DNA from: Candidatus Rokuibacteriota bacterium
GTDB lineage: Bacteria; Methylomirabilota; Methylomirabilia; Rokubacteriales; CSP1-6
Direction of reading: 5' to 3'
NCBI GenBank assembly: GCA_016177555.1
Contig: JACOVB010000141.1
Span: forward strand, 1-10,006
Length of the DNA: 10,006 nucleotides
Positions 6,352-10,006 of the stretch are shown here, piece after piece (position 1 is the first letter of the stretch; every line of letters begins with the position of its first letter). Made by a program: the position numbers and the translations under genes. The notes beneath the pieces are model-generated. The model was not told the origin of the DNA. It saw only the letters and a list, made by a program, of their open reading frames with translations, and did not search any database.

Positions 6352-8220
6352 CTACCTCAGGGCGTGGAGCCGGCGCAGCACGTTCGGCTGCAGCAGGAAC
6401 CGGCGGCCGGACTTCCTCCAGAACGCCTTGAGCGGCCCGCGCATCGCGGCGTGCTGGCGGGCCCGCCGGCGCTCGCTGTCGAACCGCTTGTAGATCGCGT
6501 AGCGGACTTCCCCCTGGGGGTCGATCACCACGGTGCACCCGCCGTTCATCTCGAACAGCTCCCCCTCCCGCTGGATCGTGCACGACTGCGTGACCTCGGC
6601 GACGAGGTCGAACAGAATGCGCCCATCGGGCGCCGCGCGCCGGGTCACGCGCACCGACTGCACGAGGGCCGGCGGGGCCTGGATGACGCCCTTCGGCAGG
6701 GACGCGCCCGGCGCGACGAGCTGAAACACGCGCGCGTGCCTGGGGTCGGTCACGAACCGGCCGAGCGCGTGGGCCTGGCGCACCAGCTCCTCCACGTCGG
6801 CCGCTCGGCCGGGCTCCCCGTCGAACCTGAGCTCGCGGAAGGCAAGGCCCGGAACGCGCAGGGGCACCTCGGGTGAGTGCCACCGCACCGCGTCCTCGGT
6901 CATGAACTGCACGTGAGCCGGGAAGATGTGGCGGCGCCGGAACGACCGCATGAGCGCTTCACGGAAACCCCACTTGTCGCTCTTCTCCACGTCACCGTCG
7001 GCGGTGATGAGCGCCCGCAGGTACTCGCCCAGCTCCATGTCGGCCGGCGGGCAGTAGTCGAGGGCTCGAATGCAGATGTCGAGGAACCGGCCGGCGACGT
7101 CACTGGCCTCCTGGGCGATCGCCTTGACGAGCGCCTCGCTCAGGGGCGCGCGGCCGACCGCGCGCGGATCCAGGCCCGCGATGCGGAAGAAGCGCTCCGT
7201 CTTCCGCTTGACGACGGTCGTGAACGCCTCGAAGACGGCCGACACCAGCACCGACCCCAGGGCATGCGGCTCCAGAGTGGCGTCGTAGCGCTTCGGCCCG
7301 TTGTCCTTCGAGGGCGGCACGTCCGAGTCGAACGCCGCCACGCCCTCCACGTCCACGCCGGACCTGAGCGCGGCGGCTCGGCCGGCCCTGGACCGGCCGT
7401 AGCCGAACTCGCGGGCGAGGTCGGTGAGGACCGAGCCCCGCGTGACGCTGCCGCCCGATTCCCGGATCGCCCGCTCGACGACGTCCGCGTAGGTGAAGTG
7501 GAGAAACAGCGCGACGAGATCGGCAAACCCCTCGTGGAACGCCAGGACGTCGACGTTGGTGGGGGACAGAAACGACGAGCGCAGCCCGTCGAGCAGCGCG
7601 TGCGTCGTCTCGTGCGCGATGATGTCGTGGCTGAGGGCGGTGCAGATGAGGCCCTCCTGCACGGTGAACCCCGCGGGCTCGCGGCCCGCGCGGAAGTAGC
7701 CAAACGAGAGGTCGCCGGCCTCGCGGCTGTAGCCGGCGTTGCGGCCGCGGAAGCCGAAGGGCCGCACGACGAGCCGGAGCGGTCCCTCGGCGGGCGCCGC
7801 CGTCGCCCAGCCGATGTCCCGCCCGAGCGCGCGCCTGAACGCGGCGTACGTCAAGCTGCAGACGGCGTACACCATTTGCAGGTGGAAGCGCCCGTCGGAC
7901 GGCGTCGGCGACAGGCCGCTCGAGAGCAGCAGGTGGGGATCGTCGAGATCCAGGGCCCCCGCCTCGAGCGGGGCCGGGGCCCCGTCCCAGGACACCTTGA
8001 AGAGCGACCCGATCGGGCCCGGCTCGAGCTTCTCGTACGGGACGAGCACCGTCGCTACTCCGCCCAGACGGTCCGAGACCGACGGGTCAAGCGTGTAGAT
8101 GCGGAGCGGCCGGACGAGCGGCGCGCGGCGGTCCCGCTGGTAGGGGCGGACCGCCGCCTGCAGCGGAACGCGGTCGCTCACCTCATAGGCGCGCGCGGCG
8201 GGTGGCGTCGTCTTGGCCAT
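6352..8220 (-). CDS. Predicted zinc metallopeptidase, gluzincin type (HExxH...E)
   Basis: This 622-residue protein carries HETTH at residues 203-207 and a downstream FHEGFADL at 229-236. Glu230 sits 23 residues after the second histidine. That is the HExxH plus distant glutamate pattern of gluzincins such as M4 (thermolysin-like) peptidases, and HEGFAD corresponds to their NExxSD segment. Roughly 200 residues precede the active site and nearly 400 follow it. The C-terminal third (VTRRAAPDGRILFDLVAEVT, then GGCTVVIDPQGEVRYAIYKR) looks like a separate beta-rich domain. No signal peptide or membrane segment is visible, so it may act inside the cell or leave by an unusual route. It is the last gene of a three-gene operon, 17 bases after the small protein gene. 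A weak GGA-type ribosome site precedes the ATG. Catalysis is predicted from the motif, and the exact peptidase family was not settled. Confidence 0.78.
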   Translation of the reverse strand: MAKTTPPAARAYEVSDRVPLQAAVRPYQRDRRAPLVRPLRIYTLDPSVSDRLGGVATVLVPYEKLEPGPIGSLFKVSWDGAPAPLEAGALDLDDPHLLLSSGLSPTPSDGRFHLQMVYAVCSLTYAAFRRALGRDIGWATAAPAEGPLRLVVRPFGFRGRNAGYSREAGDLSFGYFRAGREPAGFTVQEGLICTALSHDIIAHETTHALLDGLRSSFLSPTNVDVLAFHEGFADLVALFLHFTYADVVERAIRESGGSVTRGSVLTDLAREFGYGRSRAGRAAALRSGVDVEGVAAFDSDVPPSKDNGPKRYDATLEPHALGSVLVSAVFEAFTTVVKRKTERFFRIAGLDPRAVGRAPLSEALVKAIAQEASDVAGRFLDICIRALDYCPPADMELGEYLRALITADGDVEKSDKWGFREALMRSFRRRHIFPAHVQFMTEDAVRWHSPEVPLRVPGLAFRELRFDGEPGRAADVEELVRQAHALGRFVTDPRHARVFQLVAPGASLPKGVIQAPPALVQSVRVTRRAAPDGRILFDLVAEVTQSCTIQREGELFEMNGGCTVVIDPQGEVRYAIYKRFDSERRRARQHAAMRGPLKAFWRKSGRRFLLQPNVLRRLHALR

Positions 8221-8237
8221 GATCGTTCCGCGGGGGC

Positions 8238-8576
8238 TCAGCGCGCCGGGCCCCGGCGGTGGGCCTGCACGACGAGGCGCGCCGGCGACCGATCGACGAT
8301 GCGGAGCTCGACGCCGCTCTCACGGGCGTGAACCACGAGCGCGCCGCCCTCCTCGTGCCAGGTTCCCGGCTGCTCGACCAGGCGATCGTCCGGGCCCGGC
8401 ACGAAGAGATGGGCGGAGCCGTCCCGCCCGAGCTCGAGTCGCTCCCGCGGCCGGCGCGACAGGGGAATGGCGTCGTCCTCGGCGCGGTAGACGGCCCCCT
8501 CGGCCGTGTCCTCCTCGAAGACATGCACCCACCTCGTCCCGAACAGCCGATCGCGGGCCGCCCGCTTGGCTGACAC
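8238..8576 (-). CDS. Small beta-rich hypothetical protein between two metallopeptidase genes
   Basis: This 112-residue protein starts at a GTG. It shows FGTRWVHVFEEDTAEGAVYR near the N-terminus, then RRPRERLELGRDGSAHLFVP and GTWHEEGGALVV, followed by a last pair of short strands. Alternating hydrophobic strands with DG and GG turns suggest a small beta-barrel, loosely like lipocalin or META-type folds. No signal peptide, cysteine or metal site is seen. The gene lies 18 bases after the M43 peptidase gene and 17 bases before the gluzincin gene, so it is almost certainly co-transcribed with both. Small beta-barrels such as AprI/Inh are known metallopeptidase inhibitors, and emfourin is encoded beside an M4 peptidase. 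An inhibitor or chaperone role here is an inference from position and general fold only. Confidence 0.75.
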   Translation of the reverse strand: MSAKRAARDRLFGTRWVHVFEEDTAEGAVYRAEDDAIPLSRRPRERLELGRDGSAHLFVPGPDDRLVEQPGTWHEEGGALVVHARESGVELRIVDRSPARLVVQAHRRGPAR

Positions 8577-8594
8577 TCGCTGGCCCGGCCGGCG

Positions 8595-9485
8595 CTACAT
8601 CAGGCCGCTGCGCGTCGTCTCGAGCGCGGTGCGCATGCGGAGCACCTGCTGTGTCGAGAACATGAACATGGCGGCGTCATCGGTGTAGTCCATGTAGTTC
8701 ATGAACATGTCGCCGCTCGGGCCATTGTTGCAGGTCACAACCGGCCAGGTGGGCGTGCCGAAGTTCGGGCCCGCGCAGTTGGGCGTGTCCGCGACCATGT
8801 CGGAGCCGCTGCAGTCGGGCGTATCGCCCCAGATGTGCCGCAGGTTCAAGTAGTGGCCGACCTCATGGGTCGCCGTGCGGCCCTTGTGAAACGGCGCTTG
8901 CGCCGTCCCGTTCGACCCGAACGCCTGGTAGTTGATCACGACCCCATCGGTGGACGCTGGACCGCCGGGAAACTGCGCGTAGCCGAGCAGCCCGCCGGTC
9001 AGGGCGCAGACCCAGATGTTGACGTGGGTCTTCGGAGTGAACGGCGCGATCCCGCCCGTCGCGGCCTTCTTGACGCCGTCGTCGAAGGAGAAGCCGTTCC
9101 TGGTCGTCCTGGTCCGCGTCACCTTCACCAGCTTGAACTGGATGCGCGAATCGGTGACGAGACCCTTCCACGGCGCCGGCGTCCGGGTGCGGTCGGGGTT
9201 CGTCGCGCGAAAGTCCTTGTTCAGCGCCTTGATCTGGCTCTTGATCTGTGCGTCCGAGATGTTTTGCGCGTCGGCCTTGTACACCACGTTCACGACCGTC
9301 TTGAGGACCCGGACCTTGGCTCTCTTCAGGTCGAGCCCGGTGTCCCGGCGTCGCGACGTGGCCCCTTCGAGCCGCATCTGGCTCGCCCGGAAGGACGGGA
9401 ATCGTTCCAGCAGCATCATGTGGGCGGCCATCGCCCCGCACGATCGGCGGAGCGTCGCGCCGCGAGCCCTCTTCCTCTTCGCCAT
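8595..9485 (-). CDS. M43-type (pappalysin/cytophagalysin-like) zinc metallopeptidase
   Basis: This 296-residue protein has the metzincin site HEVGHYLNLRH at residues 207-217 (His207, Glu208, His211, His217). The usual glycine between the second and third histidines reads as Asn. The Met-turn FMNYMDYTDD lies at 261-270 with Met265. Other M43 hallmarks are HVNIWVCALTGGLLGYAQFP at 154-173, SGSDMVADTPNC at 226-237 and CNNGPSGDMF at 252-261. Upstream, QNISDAQIKSQIKALNKDFR at 74-93 is typical of the family's N-terminal half. No clear signal peptide is seen; the N-terminus is basic and then RRSCGAM, where Cys16 could belong to a short pro-segment. It is the first gene of a three-gene operon, with an AAGGAGG ribosome site five bases before the ATG and a sigma70-like promoter about 60 bases further up. 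Confidence 0.9.
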   Translation of the reverse strand: MAKRKRARGATLRRSCGAMAAHMMLLERFPSFRASQMRLEGATSRRRDTGLDLKRAKVRVLKTVVNVVYKADAQNISDAQIKSQIKALNKDFRATNPDRTRTPAPWKGLVTDSRIQFKLVKVTRTRTTRNGFSFDDGVKKAATGGIAPFTPKTHVNIWVCALTGGLLGYAQFPGGPASTDGVVINYQAFGSNGTAQAPFHKGRTATHEVGHYLNLRHIWGDTPDCSGSDMVADTPNCAGPNFGTPTWPVVTCNNGPSGDMFMNYMDYTDDAAMFMFSTQQVLRMRTALETTRSGLM

Positions 9486-9490
9486 GCTGT

Positions 9491-9497
9491 CCTCCTT
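9491..9497 (-). promoter_or_regulatory. Strong ribosome binding site of the M43 peptidase gene
   Basis: AAGGAGG on the minus strand lies five bases before the ATG at 9485. It is the clearest Shine-Dalgarno sequence in the window and fixes the start of the peptidase. Most other genes here lack one. Confidence 0.85.
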
Positions 9498-9552
9498 CTC
9501 GGCGCCCGTCGCAACGGCGACGGCCCGCCGGCGGTTGGGGGTGGAGGCCCGG

Positions 9553-9582
9553 AGTATGCGCCACGCCGGGACGAACGGTCAA
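9553..9582 (-). promoter_or_regulatory. Sigma70-like promoter of the metallopeptidase operon
   Basis: On the minus strand TTGACC (9577-9582) and CATACT (9553-9558) are separated by 18 bases. They match the -35 consensus at five of six positions and the -10 consensus at four of six. The predicted transcript would start near 9546 and carry an untranslated leader of about 60 bases that includes the AAGGAGG site. The -35 hexamer is one arm of a short inverted repeat. Confidence 0.55.
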
Positions 9583-9592
9583 TCCCTTGACC
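9577..9592. promoter_or_regulatory. Short inverted repeat over the -35 region
   Basis: GGTCAA and TTGACC form a perfect 6-bp inverted repeat around TCCC. It begins one base after the cupin stop codon and overlaps the -35 element of the downstream peptidase promoter. It could be an operator half-site pair. It is too short, and lacks a T-run, to be a convincing terminator for the cupin gene. Confidence 0.4.
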
Positions 9593-9593
9593 C

Positions 9594-9920
9594 TCATCCC
9601 CTCCTGATCATCGTGAGCAGCATCTTGAATTTCTTCACCGCCTTCACCGCATGCGGTTCATCCGCGGGCATGACGATGGCATCGCCTGTTCTCAAGTGAA
9701 AGGGGTTCCCCGAAATTGTGATCGCGACTTCGCCGTCCAGCACGTGGACAAGCGCGTCGAACGGCGCGGTGTGCTCGCTCAATTCCTGGCCTTCATCGAA
9801 CGCGAACAGGGTCACGGTGCCGGTCTCCGCTTTGACGACGATGCGGCTGACCACCGAGCCGTCCTGATACTCCACCAGCTCGGCGATCTTCAAGATCTGT
9901 GCTCGTGGCATGGTGGACAT
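9594..9920 (-). CDS. Small single-domain cupin protein
   Basis: This is a 108-residue cupin fold. The first motif region is GQELSEHTAPFDALVHVLDGEV at about residues 44-65 (His50). The second is GDAIVMPADEPHAV at 79-92 (His90). The usual HxH pair is incomplete because His50 is followed by Thr-Ala, so metal binding may be altered. Such small cupins bind small molecules or metals, and their function is rarely known; none is assigned here. The frame is open from a GTG at 9938, but the ATG at 9920 is chosen because GGAGGG lies just before it with a short 3-4 base gap. Another ATG at 9911 is a weaker candidate. The 86 bases between this start and the right edge of the window show no gene or clear promoter. 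Confidence 0.85.
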   Translation of the reverse strand: MSTMPRAQILKIAELVEYQDGSVVSRIVVKAETGTVTLFAFDEGQELSEHTAPFDALVHVLDGEVAITISGNPFHLRTGDAIVMPADEPHAVKAVKKFKMLLTMIRRG

Positions 9921-10006
9921 AGTCCCTCCGTCTGGCACGATGCGGTGACGATCGTCTTGGTTTTCGAGATCAGGCGCCGGGCTGGCGGCGCTGGTGGAGC
10001 AGCGGC

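Noticed and set aside
6331..6352. GC palindromes as a bidirectional terminator
   Set aside because: CCGGCGCGCCGG and the adjacent GGTCCCGGACC can fold, but no T-run follows on either strand and such palindromes are expected by chance at this GC content.
6877..8331. 484-codon open frame on the plus strand
   Set aside because: It is antisense to the gluzincin gene, which carries HETTH and HEGFAD. The plus-strand translation has no recognisable motif and a shadow-like Arg/Gly/Ala composition.
8238..8576. Assignment of the small protein as emfourin
   Set aside because: Position beside a peptidase is suggestive, but the sequence does not resemble emfourin as I remember it, so only an unnamed small protein is called.

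Overview
The window is high-GC bacterial DNA with genes on both strands. The gene content is glycolate oxidase subunits, a thiamine-diphosphate enzyme, a DUF4143-type ATPase, paired peptidases and a decayed IS91-type transposase tail. This fits a soil or groundwater bacterium of a GC-rich lineage such as Rokubacteria/Methylomirabilota or a deltaproteobacterial group. That placement is an impression from composition and gene style, not a demonstrated assignment.

Layout from left to right. (1) 1-1967, minus strand: glcD followed by the start of glcE, which runs off the left edge. Together they form the FAD-binding core of glycolate oxidase. (2) 1968-2535: a 568-bp stretch without an intact gene. 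It holds the C-terminal remnant of a transposase (plus strand) and the first copy of a 77-bp direct repeat. (3) 2536-3693, minus strand: a DUF4143-type AAA ATPase. A 29-bp inverted repeat directly abuts its start codon, and the second copy of the 77-bp repeat lies just beyond, so the gene is bracketed by direct repeats. (4) 3817-5436, minus strand: a thiamine-diphosphate enzyme of the acetolactate synthase superfamily. (5) 5435-6192, plus strand: a minimal nucleotidyltransferase and a small helical partner joined by a GTGA stop/start overlap. The first gene shares start-codon bases with the divergent thiamine-diphosphate gene. (6) 6352-9485, minus strand: a three-gene operon encoding an M43-type metzincin, a 112-residue probable beta-rich protein and a 622-residue gluzincin-type metallopeptidase. 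It is preceded by a recognisable sigma70-like promoter and a strong ribosome binding site. (7) 9594-9920, minus strand: a small cupin.

The most interesting parts are the accessory ones. They are the repeat-bracketed ATPase with its palindromic operator candidate, the nucleotidyltransferase/partner pair that resembles a two-gene toxin-antitoxin arrangement, and the double-metallopeptidase operon with an unknown small protein between two zinc proteases. No tRNA, rRNA or CRISPR array was seen.
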